DNA from: Salinilacihabitans rarus
GTDB lineage: Archaea; Halobacteriota; Halobacteria; Halobacteriales; Natrialbaceae
Reading direction: 5' to 3'
DNA length: 64,000 bases
Assembly: GCF_024296665.1 (NCBI RefSeq)
Contig: NZ_CP100762.1
Span: 2,728,001 to 2,792,000, forward strand
The notes beneath the pieces are model-generated. The model had not been told where the DNA came from, did not search any database, and saw only the letters and a list, made by a program, of their open reading frames with translations. Within the stretch, counting starts at the first letter, position 1. Each line of letters starts with the position of its first letter. This document shows, in pieces, positions 49,411-58,497 of the stretch. The translations under genes and the position numbers were made by a program.

Positions 49411-51384
49411 TCAGTCGTCGGCGGGCGTCGCGCCGGCGCCGCCCTCCTCGGCCTGCGCTTTCGTCCAGGCGAGTTTGCCGCCGGCGGCGAGGATGTCGCG
49501 CTCGCGCTCGGAGGCGTCGAGGGTGGCGGTGTACTCCTCGCCGTCGACGCGGACCGTGAACTCCTCCTGACCGGAGGTGACGGCGTCGTAGACGTCGTCG
49601 ACGATCTCGATCTCGTCGCCCTGATCGATCTCCTCGTAGGTGTCCTCGTCGATCGTCAGCGGGACGATGCCGAAGTTGAAGAGGTTCGCGCGGTGGATCC
49701 GGGCGAAGCTCTGGGCGAGGACGGCCTCGATGCCGAGGTACATCGGACACATCGCGGCGTGTTCGCGCGAGGAGCCCTGACCGTAGTTCTCGCCGGCGAC
49801 GAGGAAGCCGCCGTCGGCCGCGGCGGCGCGCTCGGCGAAGGTGTCGTCGACGCGGGAGAGGGTAAACTCCGAGAGCTTCTCGATGTTCGACCGGTACATC
49901 AGGATGTCCTGGGTCGCGGGGATGATGTGGTCGGTCGTGATGTTGTCCTCCATCTTCAGGAGGGCCTCACCCTCGATGTCGGCGTCGAGTTCGCCCCGTA
50001 GCGGCACGTCGCCGATGTTCGGCCCCTTGACGAGTTCGTCGTCGGGCGCCTCCTCGGGCGTGATGATGTCGGTCTTCGAGCCGGTGTACTCCTCGGGGAG
50101 TTCGAACGCGGGCGCCTCGAGGTCGCCGAGTTCGTCGGCGAGGTCCCGGGGGTCGACGAGTTCGCCTTCGATCGCCGCGGCGGCGGCGACCTCCGGCGAG
50201 CAGAGGTAGACGTTGTCGTCCTCGATGCCCGAGCGGCCCTCGAAGTTGCGGTTGAACGTCCGCACCGAGACCGAATCGGAGGCGGGAACGTGGCCGATGC
50301 CGATGCAGGCGCCACAGGTCGCCTCGGAGAAGTTGACGCCGGCGGCCATCATCTCCGCGACCCAGCCCTCGCGGGCGAGCATCTCGCTGGCCTGCTTGGA
50401 GCCGGGCGCGACGATCATCTCCGTCGTCGGGTTCACCTCGCGGCCTTCGAGCATCTTCGCGGCCGGGAGGATGTCCTCGTAGGCGCCGTTGGTACAGGAG
50501 CCGACGATGACCTGCTCGACCTCCGTGCCGGCGACCTCGCGGACGGGCACGACCTTGTCGGGCATCGACGGCTGGGCGATCAGCGGTTCGAGGTCCGAGA
50601 GGTCGACGACGATCTCGTCGTCGTACTCGGCGTCCTCGTCGGGCTGGAGTTCGACGTACTCCTCGCCGCGGCCGACCCGTTCGAGGTAGTCGCGGGTCTG
50701 CTCGTCGGTCGGGAAGATCGACGAGGTCGCGCCGAGTTCGGTGCCCATGTTGGTGATCGTCATCCGCTCGGGGGCGGTGAGCGTCTCGACGCCGGGGCCG
50801 GTGTACTCGAGGATCTTGCCGACCCCGCCCTTGACGGTCAGCCGCCGGAGCAGTTCGAGGATGACGTCTTTCGCCGTGGCCCACTCGGGGAGTTCCCCTT
50901 CGAGTCGTACGTTGACGATCTCGGGCATCTCGATGTAGTAGGGCGCGCCGCCCATCGCGACGGTGACGTCGATCCCGCCCGCGCCGATGGCGAGCTGGCC
51001 CAGCCCGCCGGGGGTCGGCGTGTGCGAGTCGCTCCCGAGGAGGGTCTTGCCGGGCGCGGCGAAGTTCTCCCGGTGGACGTTGTGACAGATGCCGTTACCG
51101 GGACGAGAGAAGTAAGCGCCGTATTTACCGGCGGCAGAGCGGAGGAAACGGTGGTCGTCGGTGTTCTTAAAGTCGAACTGATAGGTCTGGTGGTCGCAGT
51201 ACTGGGCGGCGATTTCGGTCTGGACCTCGTCCAGTCCCATCGCCTCGAACTGGAGCCAGACCATCGTCCCCGTCGTGTCCTGTGTGAGAACTTGATCGAT
51301 CTCGATCCCGATCTCCTCGCCGGGTTCGAGATCGCCCTCGACGAGGTGGTCGTCGAGAACCTTCTCGGTGACGGTGTCTCCCAT
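49411..51384 (-). CDS. acn: Aconitate hydratase
   Basis: This 657-residue aconitase starts MGDTVTEKVLDDHLVEGDLE. The iron-sulfur ligands are in VGSCTNGAYEDI (near residue 300) and ATCGACIGIGH (near residue 363). GSDSHTPTPGGLG near residue 115 and the swivel-domain active-site segment GQGSSREHAA near residue 540 are also present. It converts citrate to isocitrate in the TCA cycle. The size fits the shorter archaeal/mitochondrial-type enzyme. The frame continues open far upstream of 51384, but the aconitase fold begins here. A patch of lower GC lies in its 5' part. Confidence 0.96.
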   Translation of the reverse strand: MGDTVTEKVLDDHLVEGDLEPGEEIGIEIDQVLTQDTTGTMVWLQFEAMGLDEVQTEIAAQYCDHQTYQFDFKNTDDHRFLRSAAGKYGAYFSRPGNGICHNVHRENFAAPGKTLLGSDSHTPTPGGLGQLAIGAGGIDVTVAMGGAPYYIEMPEIVNVRLEGELPEWATAKDVILELLRRLTVKGGVGKILEYTGPGVETLTAPERMTITNMGTELGATSSIFPTDEQTRDYLERVGRGEEYVELQPDEDAEYDDEIVVDLSDLEPLIAQPSMPDKVVPVREVAGTEVEQVIVGSCTNGAYEDILPAAKMLEGREVNPTTEMIVAPGSKQASEMLAREGWVAEMMAAGVNFSEATCGACIGIGHVPASDSVSVRTFNRNFEGRSGIEDDNVYLCSPEVAAAAAIEGELVDPRDLADELGDLEAPAFELPEEYTGSKTDIITPEEAPDDELVKGPNIGDVPLRGELDADIEGEALLKMEDNITTDHIIPATQDILMYRSNIEKLSEFTLSRVDDTFAERAAAADGGFLVAGENYGQGSSREHAAMCPMYLGIEAVLAQSFARIHRANLFNFGIVPLTIDEDTYEEIDQGDEIEIVDDVYDAVTSGQEEFTVRVDGEEYTATLDASERERDILAAGGKLAWTKAQAEEGGAGATPADD

Positions 51385-51536
51385 AGCGTCAGAACGTCGG
51401 CCTCCCGGCCTGATAAATCCAGCGTGTTTCTGTGCCGGACGATCGTGTAACTCCGCCGATTCGGCCGCCGACGGCGCAACGTTTGCGCCGCGAGTGACCG
51501 AACGTCCACCGGCGAACCCCGCTCCCCGGCGGCCGG

Positions 51537-52250
51537 TTAGCGCGTTCCGGCGCCGAGGTGAGCGGTCCACTCGAAGTCGCGTTCGTCGCCGTCGTCGCGA
51601 CTCACCGAGAGGCTCCCGGTTACGACCTGAACCCCGTCGTGCTCGCCCCGCCACCGGACGGCGAACTCGTCGGTGTCTAGGCCCGTCTTCTCCGGGTGGG
51701 GGCTGACCGTCCCGTTGTCCGACCTGTCCCCGCCCGGATCGTAGACCTCGATCCGCCCGCCGGTGACGTCGACGTGCGACCAGAGTTTGCGGAGTTCGCC
51801 CGCCTCCCGCGGGCGGGCGCAGGACCAGAGCCAGTAGACGTATCTCTCGTCTTCGCTGGCGGACGACTGCTCGTTCTCGTAGATCGCGACGTAGTTGTCC
51901 GACTCGGCGAGCGTCGCGCCGGACGAGTCCGTCACGGAGAGCGACTGCTCGCCGTCCCAGACGAGGTTCCCGAGCGCGATTCCCGGTTGCAGTCGCCGGC
52001 CCAGAGCGGCGTCGGGGACGATTTCGTCGGCCGCCCACGGCCCGTATCGCTCCGCCACCCGGTCGACGTACCGGTCGCGCTCGTCGTCGGTCAGTCCGGT
52101 CGTGGAGGGACCGACCGTCGTCGACTCGTCCGCCGCGTGTACGGTCCAACTCGACAGGGGGGTAGTACATCCCGCGAGCGCCGCGGTTCCCACCCCTGCG
52201 GCCAGAGAGAGGAATCGTCGTCTGCCGCTCGCGTCGGAGGTGTCTTCCAT
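51537..52250 (-). CDS. Exported lipoprotein of unknown function
   Basis: This 237-residue protein starts MEDTSDASGRRRFLSLAAGV with a twin-Arg signal and a lipobox ending LAGC at residue 28. The mature part has a helical segment (DDERDRYVDRVAERYGPWAA) and then beta-rich sequence with WSHVDVTGGRIEVYD near residue 158. No catalytic motif is apparent. It is likely anchored outside the membrane. It is divergent from the dUTPase-family gene and separate from aconitase. Confidence 0.75.
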   Translation of the reverse strand: MEDTSDASGRRRFLSLAAGVGTAALAGCTTPLSSWTVHAADESTTVGPSTTGLTDDERDRYVDRVAERYGPWAADEIVPDAALGRRLQPGIALGNLVWDGEQSLSVTDSSGATLAESDNYVAIYENEQSSASEDERYVYWLWSCARPREAGELRKLWSHVDVTGGRIEVYDPGGDRSDNGTVSPHPEKTGLDTDEFAVRWRGEHDGVQVVTGSLSVSRDDGDERDFEWTAHLGAGTR

Positions 52251-52328
52251 CTGAATTGAAGTTCAGGTGAGTACGTATCAGTTTTCCGCTCACGTCGCCG
52301 GCCGCCCGCCGGGGGCGGACTCGAAATG

Positions 52329-52338
52329 CGTTTTACCG
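52329..52338 (+). promoter_or_regulatory. TATA-like box of the dUTPase-family gene
   Basis: GCGTTTTACC lies 21-30 bases before the ATG at 52359, supporting that start. Confidence 0.45.
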
Positions 52339-52358
52339 CCGGGATACCACCACGGAGC

Positions 52359-52838
52359 ATGTACCGCTCCGGTTCGTTCGTCGCCGAGCACGTCTCGCCG
52401 ACGACCGACGATCAGGTCCAGCCCAACGGGGTCGACCTCACGCTCGACATCGTCTTCGAACAGCGCGAACCCGGGCGCATCGGCCGCGACGGCACGGAGA
52501 TCGGCGACCGGATCGCCCGCCCGCTCGAACAACTCGACCGGAAGACCCCGGACACCTACTACCTGCCCCGCGGGGCGTACGTGGCCCGCTACGGCGAGCG
52601 CATCCGGATCCCCGAGGGCCACGTCGGCTTCGTCTACCCGCGGTCGTCGCTGATGCGCAACTCCTGTATGCTCAACACCGCCGTCTGGGACGCCGGCTAC
52701 GAGGGCCGCGGCGAGGGCCTGCTGCAGGTCCACCACGACGTCGAACTCGAACGCGGCGCCCGGATCGCCCAACTCGTCTTCGCCGAGGCCGACCACGACG
52801 ACGTCTACGACGGCAGTTATCAGGGCGAGAACCTCTGA
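52359..52838 (+). CDS. dUTPase / dCTP deaminase family protein
   Basis: This 159-residue protein starts MYRSGSFVAEHVSPTTDDQV. It has the trimeric dUTPase-fold motifs NGVDLTLDIVFEQ near residue 26, VGFVYPRSSLMRNSCMLNTA near residue 90 and GYEGRGEGLLQVHH near residue 115. These are shared by dUTPase and dCTP deaminase. Haloarchaeal proteins of this length are usually annotated as deoxyuridine triphosphatase. It removes dUTP or makes dUMP for thymidylate synthesis. Confidence 0.88.
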   Translation: MYRSGSFVAEHVSPTTDDQVQPNGVDLTLDIVFEQREPGRIGRDGTEIGDRIARPLEQLDRKTPDTYYLPRGAYVARYGERIRIPEGHVGFVYPRSSLMRNSCMLNTAVWDAGYEGRGEGLLQVHHDVELERGARIAQLVFAEADHDDVYDGSYQGENL

Positions 52839-52865
52839 GAACGCGTCTTCTCGTGCCGGGATCGG

Positions 52866-53723
52866 TCACCGGTCGTGGGTCGTAAACTGTAACAGCTGTC
52901 GCGAAATCGCGATCGGCCGCATCGCCGCCCGGACGGCGTCGGTGCCGACCGCGGCCGCGCCGGTCTGTGCGCGGTGGACGGGCTCGACGGCTCCCTTCCC
53001 CGCCTGCGCGACCACGTCCCACGCGACGCGCTCGACGAACTCCGGCGACGAGCGCGACCACCGGCTCGGGTGCGCGAGGACGTACAGCCGGGGGCAGTCG
53101 CCCGATTCGAGCAGGTCGATCAGGTCGGCGGTGGTCTCGATCCGCCCGCCGGCCGGGTCGGCGGCGCCCCACCGCCGGCCGGTGTCGGAGAAGTACGACG
53201 GCAGCCGCGGGTCGGCGTCGTCGGTCTCGATCGAGTGGTAGGCCTCGCCGAGCAGGCCGTAGTGTTCCGGCGGACGCCGGTCGTCCCACATGTCGAGGTT
53301 GAGATGGGGCGACAGCGGGCTCCCGTGCGAACAGGCCGTCTTCACCTCCGCGTGCATCCGGAACGCCTCGAGGTTCCGGGCGAACCGCTCGTGGGCCGCG
53401 TCGACGTCCCCGCCCACGTGCGCGAGGTCCTCGTAGTGGTAGCCCACCTCGTGGCCCAGTCCCGCCACCTCCTCGACGAGGTCGGGTTCGAACGTCGAGG
53501 TCCGGAAGTAGTAGGTCGACCGCAGGTCGTGGCGCGCCTCCAGCCGGGCCATCGAGCGTGCGATGTCCACCTTCCGGTCGACGTCGTGGCGCAGGACGAG
53601 GTACCGCTCGGGCGGGTCGGCGGCTTCGAGGTAGTCCGCGACGGTGAGCACCTCGAACCCGTTCTCGACCGCGGCCTCGAGGAGGCGATCGTACGTCTCG
53701 AACGTAAAGTCACGGATGTTCAT
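52866..53723 (-). CDS. Polysaccharide deacetylase-like protein (cytosolic)
   Basis: This 285-residue protein starts MNIRDFTFETYDRLLEAAVE. It has LVLRHDVDRKVDIARSM near residue 45 with a His-Asp-x-Asp motif, STYYFRTSTFEPDLVEEV near residue 70, GHEVGYHYEDL and a second His motif CSHGSPLSPH near residue 131. This matches NodB-type deacetylases, which remove N-acetyl groups from sugars. Unlike the two neighbours at 54009 and 55387 it has no signal peptide. It is divergent from them across 285 bases. Confidence 0.82.
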   Translation of the reverse strand: MNIRDFTFETYDRLLEAAVENGFEVLTVADYLEAADPPERYLVLRHDVDRKVDIARSMARLEARHDLRSTYYFRTSTFEPDLVEEVAGLGHEVGYHYEDLAHVGGDVDAAHERFARNLEAFRMHAEVKTACSHGSPLSPHLNLDMWDDRRPPEHYGLLGEAYHSIETDDADPRLPSYFSDTGRRWGAADPAGGRIETTADLIDLLESGDCPRLYVLAHPSRWSRSSPEFVERVAWDVVAQAGKGAVEPVHRAQTGAAAVGTDAVRAAMRPIAISRQLLQFTTHDR

Positions 53724-53972
53724 ACAAGTCACGATGACAATCCGAATGATAACTATCGACCCGTTACTCCCGGACGGCGGCCCGGTAGGGGCCGTATATT
53801 CGCGGCGGTGACTCTCATCCGTGGGTGACCGTTACCGTCGTAACGCCCGGCGAACGGGCGACGACGGACGACCGACCGTTCGCCTCGCCCGCCGGCGGTC
53901 GCCCGCGAGACGCGGGCCGAGCGCACCGCGCGCGCCCCCGGTGTCGCGTCGCCGTCCCCGGGTCCAGCGGGC

Positions 53973-53981
53973 ACATAACAA
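53973..53981 (+). promoter_or_regulatory. Promoter element of the first exported deacetylase
   Basis: CATAACAAT lies 28 bases before the ATG at 54009. The same ATAACAAT occurs before the paralogue at 55387. The region 53724-53972 contains the divergent promoter for the cytosolic deacetylase and no gene. Confidence 0.5.
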
Positions 53982-54008
53982 TTTCCGCGCCCGGATAGGT
54001 CGCGGTCG

Positions 54009-55277
54009 ATGAAACGACGCGCGTACCTCGCGGCGGCCGCTGTCGCCCTCGGCGGCTGTGCGAGCACCGACGGGGCCGAGCGATCCGACGACCCCGACGC
54101 CCCGGCCGACCCGACCACGTCCCGGCGACCGGCGACCGACCGCGCCCCGGAGGCGACGGCGAGCGAGGGGGGCGGCGACCCCGACGCGGACGACGGTTCC
54201 GAGCGGGAGGCGGCGACCGACGTCTTCCCGCCACTCCCGACGTGGACCGTCCGGTCGGGATCGCGGTCGGCCGCGGGCGACGGGGACGCGGTCGTCCTCG
54301 AGGCGGCCGCCGCGGACGCTCGCGTCGCGGTCGCCCACGAGTTCGCCGCGCCGGCGGACCTCTCGGGGGTGATCCCGGGGCTCGCGGTCCGGTCGGCCGC
54401 GATGGTCTCGCCGGAGATCAGGCTGACCGACGCCGACGGCGACCGGATCGCCTACCGCCGGACGGTCCCCGGCGGCCTCCCCGCGATGCGGTACAACTTC
54501 GGGGTCGCCCGGGTCGACGGCGACCCCGACCTCGAAGCGGTGGTCGCGGCCGAACTCCGCGCGTGGGCCGGGGAGGGACGCGCCGTCGAGTTCGAGTGTT
54601 CCGACCTCCACCTCGCGCCGCGTCCCAACACCGGCGCAGTGTTGCTCCAGTTCGACGACGGCTACGAGACCGACTACACCGAGGCGTTCCCGATCCTCGA
54701 GGAGTACGGCTACCCGGCGACGACGTTCGTCAACGCCGACCGCGTCCCCCGCGAGACCGCCGGCGGTTACCCCACGCTCGACCTCGACCAGCTCGAAGCG
54801 CTGCGGGACGCGGGCTGGCTGATCGGCAACCACACGACGAGCCACGCGCGGCTCTCGGACCTGGACGCGGCCGACCAGGAGGCCCAGATCGCCGACGGGG
54901 CGGAGTGGCTCCGCGAGAACGGCTTCGAGGAGGGGGCTCGATACTTCGCGTACCCGTTCGGCGACTACGACGCGACGACGATCGACCTCGTGGCCGACCA
55001 CCACGAACTCGGCTTCGGGGGCGGCGGCGCGGTCGAGGGGTACCCGGCGAACCCGGCGCTGTGCTCGCGGGTCGGCGAACCGACCCTCGAGGAGGCGCGG
55101 ACCCTCCTCGACCGGACGGCCGAGCACCGCGGCATCACCTCGCTGTTCTACCACCGCCTCGACGGCGAGGCCGTCGACGAGTTCGCGGCGACGATCGAGT
55201 ACCTCCACGACCTGGAGGCGGCCGGCGACATCGAGGTCGTCCTGCCCGCCGACCTCGAACGGCGGTTCCTGCTCTGA
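54009..55277 (+). CDS. Exported polysaccharide deacetylase lipoprotein
   Basis: This 422-residue protein starts MKRRAYLAAAAVALGGC with a lipobox Cys at 17, then an acidic linker to about residue 75 and a beta-rich domain to about residue 205. The NodB domain follows: LLQFDDGYETDYTEAFPILE near residue 216, LIGNHTTSHARLSDL near residue 276 with the two metal His, and YFAYPFGDYDATTIDLV near residue 315. It probably deacetylates glycans outside the cell. A close paralogue follows at 55387. Confidence 0.9.
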   Translation: MKRRAYLAAAAVALGGCASTDGAERSDDPDAPADPTTSRRPATDRAPEATASEGGGDPDADDGSEREAATDVFPPLPTWTVRSGSRSAAGDGDAVVLEAAAADARVAVAHEFAAPADLSGVIPGLAVRSAAMVSPEIRLTDADGDRIAYRRTVPGGLPAMRYNFGVARVDGDPDLEAVVAAELRAWAGEGRAVEFECSDLHLAPRPNTGAVLLQFDDGYETDYTEAFPILEEYGYPATTFVNADRVPRETAGGYPTLDLDQLEALRDAGWLIGNHTTSHARLSDLDAADQEAQIADGAEWLRENGFEEGARYFAYPFGDYDATTIDLVADHHELGFGGGGAVEGYPANPALCSRVGEPTLEEARTLLDRTAEHRGITSLFYHRLDGEAVDEFAATIEYLHDLEAAGDIEVVLPADLERRFLL

Positions 55278-55302
55278 GCGGCGGCGGATCGCCCGACGAC
55301 GC

Positions 55303-55339
55303 CGCGACGGCCGTCGCGTTACGGCCGGGCTACCGGCCG
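55303..55339. terminator. Tandem hairpins between the two deacetylase genes
   Basis: A perfect 16-bp palindrome at 55303-55318 and a 7-bp stem with a GCTA loop (arms 55322-55328 and 55333-55339) lie between the stop of the first gene and the promoter of the second. There is no T-run, so termination is only a suggestion. Confidence 0.35.
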
Positions 55340-55350
55340 GAACCCGGCGC

Positions 55351-55358
55351 ATAACAAT
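55351..55358 (+). promoter_or_regulatory. Promoter element of the second exported deacetylase
   Basis: ATAACAAT lies 29-36 bases before the ATG at 55387 and repeats the element found before the paralogue at 54009. Confidence 0.5.
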
Positions 55359-55386
55359 CACGACCGTCGGACAGTCATCGGAACGG

Positions 55387-56685
55387 ATGAAACGACGCGC
55401 ATACCTCGCGGCGGCCGCGGTCGCGCTCGGCGGCTGCGCGGGCACCGAGGGTTCCAACCCCGACGAGTCGAACGCTACCAACGAATCGGGCGACGAGCAG
55501 TCGACGGACGAGCGCGAGCGGACGGACGAGTCGGACGAGTCGGACGAGTCGGACGAGTCGGACGAGGAGGAGTCGGCGGAGGAAGAGGTCGAGTCCGGAC
55601 CCGCCGACGAGGAGACGATCGACGACTTCGAGGACCTCTCGGCGTGGACCGTCGTGAAGGGGTCGCTCTCGGCGGACGAGATGCGGCCGTACGTCGGCAG
55701 CCAGTCGGCGATGCTGGAGGCCGACAGGTCGGACAGCCACGTCGTGATCTCCCGGGAGTTCGACGACCCGCTCGACTTCTCGGACTCGTTCCCGGGGCTC
55801 GCCCTCGGCGCGGGCGAGATGGTGACGGCGTTCGTCCAGTTGTTCGACGCCGACGGCGACCGGATGGACCTCCAGCGTACGTTCCCGGCCGACCTGCCGT
55901 TCATGCGGTACAACTTCGGGGTCGCCCGGGTCGACGGCGACCCCGACCTCGACGAGGTGGTCGAGGTGCGAGTCGGCTCGTGGGTCGGCGAGGAGGACGC
56001 CGTCCGCTTCTGGATCGACGACCTCCACCGCACGCCGCGCCCGGAGACGGGGAAGGTGCTGATCCAGTTCGACGACACCCACGCCACCGACTACACCGAG
56101 GGGCTCCCGATCCTCGAGGAGTACGGCTACCCGGCGACGTCGTTCGTCAACACCGACCGGATCGGCGCCGGCGAACTCGGCGGCTCCGAGCGCCTCGACC
56201 TCGACCAGCTCGAAGGGCTGCAGGACGCGGGCTGGCTGATCGGCAGCCACACGGCGAGTCACCCCTCGCTGGACGAACTCGACGCGGCCGACCAGGAGGC
56301 CGACATCCGCGGGGCGAAAGAGTGGCTCGTCGACCACGGCTTCGAGGAGGGCGCCGAGTACTTCGCGTACCCGTTCGGCGACTACGACGCGACGACGATC
56401 GACCTCGTGGCCGACCACCACGAACTCGGCTTCGGCGTCGGCGGCGCGGTCGGAGGGTACCCGGCGAACCCGGCGCTGTGCTCGCGGACCAGCGAACCGG
56501 ACGCCGACGAGGCGCGGGACCTCCTCGACCGGACGGCCGAGTACCGCGGCATCACCTCGCTGTTCTACCACCGCCTGGAGGACGACACCCTCGACGCGTT
56601 CGAGGCCATGGTCGAGCACCTCCACGACCTGGAGTCGGCCGGCGACATCGAGGTCGTCCTCCCCTCCGACCTCGTCGACGCGTAG
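55387..56685 (+). CDS. Exported polysaccharide deacetylase lipoprotein (paralogue)
   Basis: This 432-residue protein shares signal peptide, middle domain and NodB domain with the gene at 54009: MKRRAYLAAAAVALGGC, LIQFDDTHATDYTEGLPILE, LIGSHTASHPSLDEL and YFAYPFGDYDATTIDLV. In the first catalytic motif the paralogue's DDGYE is DDTHA here, keeping both Asp. The linker contains Asp-Glu-Ser repeats from a 9-bp tandem repeat. The pair is a recent tandem duplication, and differences lie mainly in linker and middle domain. Confidence 0.9.
   Translation: MKRRAYLAAAAVALGGCAGTEGSNPDESNATNESGDEQSTDERERTDESDESDESDESDEEESAEEEVESGPADEETIDDFEDLSAWTVVKGSLSADEMRPYVGSQSAMLEADRSDSHVVISREFDDPLDFSDSFPGLALGAGEMVTAFVQLFDADGDRMDLQRTFPADLPFMRYNFGVARVDGDPDLDEVVEVRVGSWVGEEDAVRFWIDDLHRTPRPETGKVLIQFDDTHATDYTEGLPILEEYGYPATSFVNTDRIGAGELGGSERLDLDQLEGLQDAGWLIGSHTASHPSLDELDAADQEADIRGAKEWLVDHGFEEGAEYFAYPFGDYDATTIDLVADHHELGFGVGGAVGGYPANPALCSRTSEPDADEARDLLDRTAEYRGITSLFYHRLEDDTLDAFEAMVEHLHDLESAGDIEVVLPSDLVDA
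55525..55560 (+). repeat. 9-bp tandem repeat (GACGAGTCG x4)
   Basis: Four perfect units encode Asp-Glu-Ser repeats in the lipoprotein linker. The tandem paralogue lacks them. Confidence 0.9.
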
Positions 56686-56793
56686 GCCCCGAGGCGGTCC
56701 CCCTTCGGCCCTCCTCGCCCGCGGCGATCGGCCGGCCTCGCCGGTTCGGGTACCGTTTTCACCTCCCCTCCCGAACGTGGCGACGAGACCCGC

Positions 56794-57348
56794 ATGATGG
56801 CGACCACCCACGTCTTCGTCGGCCTCGCGGCCGTCGCGCCCGTCGCGTACGTCGCCCCCGAACTCGCCGCCCCGCTGGCCGTCGGCGCCGTCTGCGGCGG
56901 GATCGCGCCGGACCTCGACGTCGCCTTCGAACACCGGCGGACGCTGCACTTCCCCGTCTACGGCGTCGTCCCCGCGGCGCTCGCGGCGGCCGTCGCCGCC
57001 CTCACCCCCTCGACGCTCGCCGTCGGACTGGCCGCGTTCGCGGTCGTCGCGTGGCTCCACGCCGCGAGCGACGCTCTCGGCGGTGGCCCCGAGTTCGACC
57101 CGTGGGCGGCCCCCCGCGAGGAGGCGGTCTACGACCACGCCCGCGGCCGGTGGGTCCGCCCGCGGCGGTGGATCCGCTACGACGGGGCGCCCGAGGACGT
57201 CGGGGCGGTCGTCGTCTTCGCGATTCCGGCGGTCGTCGTCTTCGACGGCTGGGTCCACCTCGTCGTCGCCGCGGGCGTCGCGGTCTCGCTCGCGTACGCG
57301 CTCGTTCGCAGGCGACTCCCCGAGTGGGCGCCCGACTGGGTCGAGTAG
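56794..57348 (+). CDS. YdjM/DUF457-like membrane hydrolase
   Basis: This 184-residue protein starts MMATTHVFVGLAAVAPVAYV. It has conserved His and Asp residues at the membrane edge: HVF at the N-terminus, GIAPDLDVAFEHRRTLHFPV near residue 38 and WLHAASDALGGGPEFDPWA near residue 89. Five hydrophobic segments surround them. This is the LexA-induced YdjM / membrane-bound metal-dependent hydrolase family, with unknown substrate. The second ATG at 56797 is an equal start candidate. Confidence 0.85.
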   Translation: MMATTHVFVGLAAVAPVAYVAPELAAPLAVGAVCGGIAPDLDVAFEHRRTLHFPVYGVVPAALAAAVAALTPSTLAVGLAAFAVVAWLHAASDALGGGPEFDPWAAPREEAVYDHARGRWVRPRRWIRYDGAPEDVGAVVVFAIPAVVVFDGWVHLVVAAGVAVSLAYALVRRRLPEWAPDWVE

Positions 57349-57427
57349 CGCCGGGCGCGTGTAAGCGCTCCGTCAGTTGATCGAGCGAGTCGCAACGCTG
57401 ATACGATGTCCCTCCGAGGGGCCCCAC

Positions 57428-57904
57428 ATGGTCGACGTCGTCGTCGCTCGAACGATACACCTTGTGTTCGCCGCGCTGTGGGCCGGGAGCGTCTTCTACG
57501 TCGCGTTCGTCGTGCTCCCGCTGGCCCGGGACGGGGCGTTCAACACGACGAAACCGCTCGAGACGCTCTCGGCGAAACTGACGAGCATCTCGCGGGTGAG
57601 CGCCGCCGCCGTCTTCCTGACCGGCGGCCACCTCGCGGGGACGGGGTACACGATCGACGGCGACGGCGGGAGCCTGCTGAACACCACGAACGGACGGCTG
57701 GTCCTCGCCATGCTGGCGCTCTGGCTCGTCCTCGCGGCGCTGGTCGAGATCGGCGCCAAGCGCTTCGAGACCGGCCTCAACGGGAAGAAACTGCGCGAAC
57801 CCGCCCGGGACGCCCTCCCCGTCCTGCGGGCCGCGGCGGTCGTCGCCGTCGCCTTGCTCGTCGTCGCCGGCCTCATCTCGGGTGACGTGGCGCGGTTGCT
57901 GTGA
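57428..57904 (+). CDS. CopD-like membrane protein
   Basis: This 158-residue protein starts MVDVVVARTIHLVFAALWAG. It has four membrane segments with a His in the first (TIHLVFAALWAGSVFY) and another in SAAAVFLTGGHLAGTGY near residue 68. This arrangement resembles the CopD/DUF2269 families of putative copper or haem-handling membrane proteins. No partner CopC gene is nearby, so the role is open. The ATG at 57428 is chosen over 57377 because the first membrane helix then lies directly at the N-terminus. Confidence 0.75.
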   Translation: MVDVVVARTIHLVFAALWAGSVFYVAFVVLPLARDGAFNTTKPLETLSAKLTSISRVSAAAVFLTGGHLAGTGYTIDGDGGSLLNTTNGRLVLAMLALWLVLAALVEIGAKRFETGLNGKKLREPARDALPVLRAAAVVAVALLVVAGLISGDVARLL

Positions 57905-57989
57905 CCGTCCTTTCAGTTCGTCCGTCCAGTCATATCAGTAATGGATATTCTTGCGAAAGATACTTAGTCGATTGCTGTTACGTGGACGC

Positions 57990-58424
57990 ATGATGATCAG
58001 GGGAACGGACGTCGCCCTGTCGCTGCTCGTCGTCGGGACGGCGGCCGCGGCGGGATACGTCCTGCAGGGGCGACGGCGCGACGCGGCCGCGCGCTCGAAG
58101 GCCGAGGTCGGCGCGCGCGTCGTCGACCGGTCGGAGGTGCCACCCGAGACGACCGTCGTCGACGTCTCCTCGCGTCGCCTCCGGGAGATCCCCGGCGCCC
58201 GCCGGGCGATCGATCGGGCGGTGCGCGCGGACGCCGACGAGGAGTGGGCACACGTCACCCTCGACCGGGAGGACGCGTGGTCCGTCGTCGACGCCCTCCG
58301 GCGGTCGCTGCCGTACCACGACGGCGACGGCGACGAGTACAACGGCGTCTACGTCCGCTACGGCGACCACGTGATCGTCCTCGACGCCATCGGCTGGGCG
58401 CGCGTCGAGGGACCCCCGCGCTGA
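57990..58424 (+). CDS. Single-span membrane-anchored protein
   Basis: This 144-residue protein starts MMIRGTDVALSLLVVGTAAA with one N-terminal membrane anchor (to about residue 25). A soluble domain of 115 residues follows, including TTVVDVSSRRLREIPGARRA and YNGVYVRYGDHVIVLDAIGW. No motif is known to me. A TATA-like GATACTTA at 57959-57966 lies 24 bases upstream and supports the ATG at 57990. Confidence 0.72.
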   Translation: MMIRGTDVALSLLVVGTAAAAGYVLQGRRRDAAARSKAEVGARVVDRSEVPPETTVVDVSSRRLREIPGARRAIDRAVRADADEEWAHVTLDREDAWSVVDALRRSLPYHDGDGDEYNGVYVRYGDHVIVLDAIGWARVEGPPR

Positions 58425-58497
58425 CGGTCCGACCGGTCGCCGCTTCTCCCCCGCGAAAATCACAACGCATACCTCCGGGGCTCGCCCACCCCTCACC

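Noticed and set aside
49411-52293. Possible 960-residue aconitase with a long N-terminal extension
   Set aside because: The extension is Arg/Gly-rich, lies opposite the upstream lipoprotein region and has no homology pattern. The aconitase fold begins at 51384.
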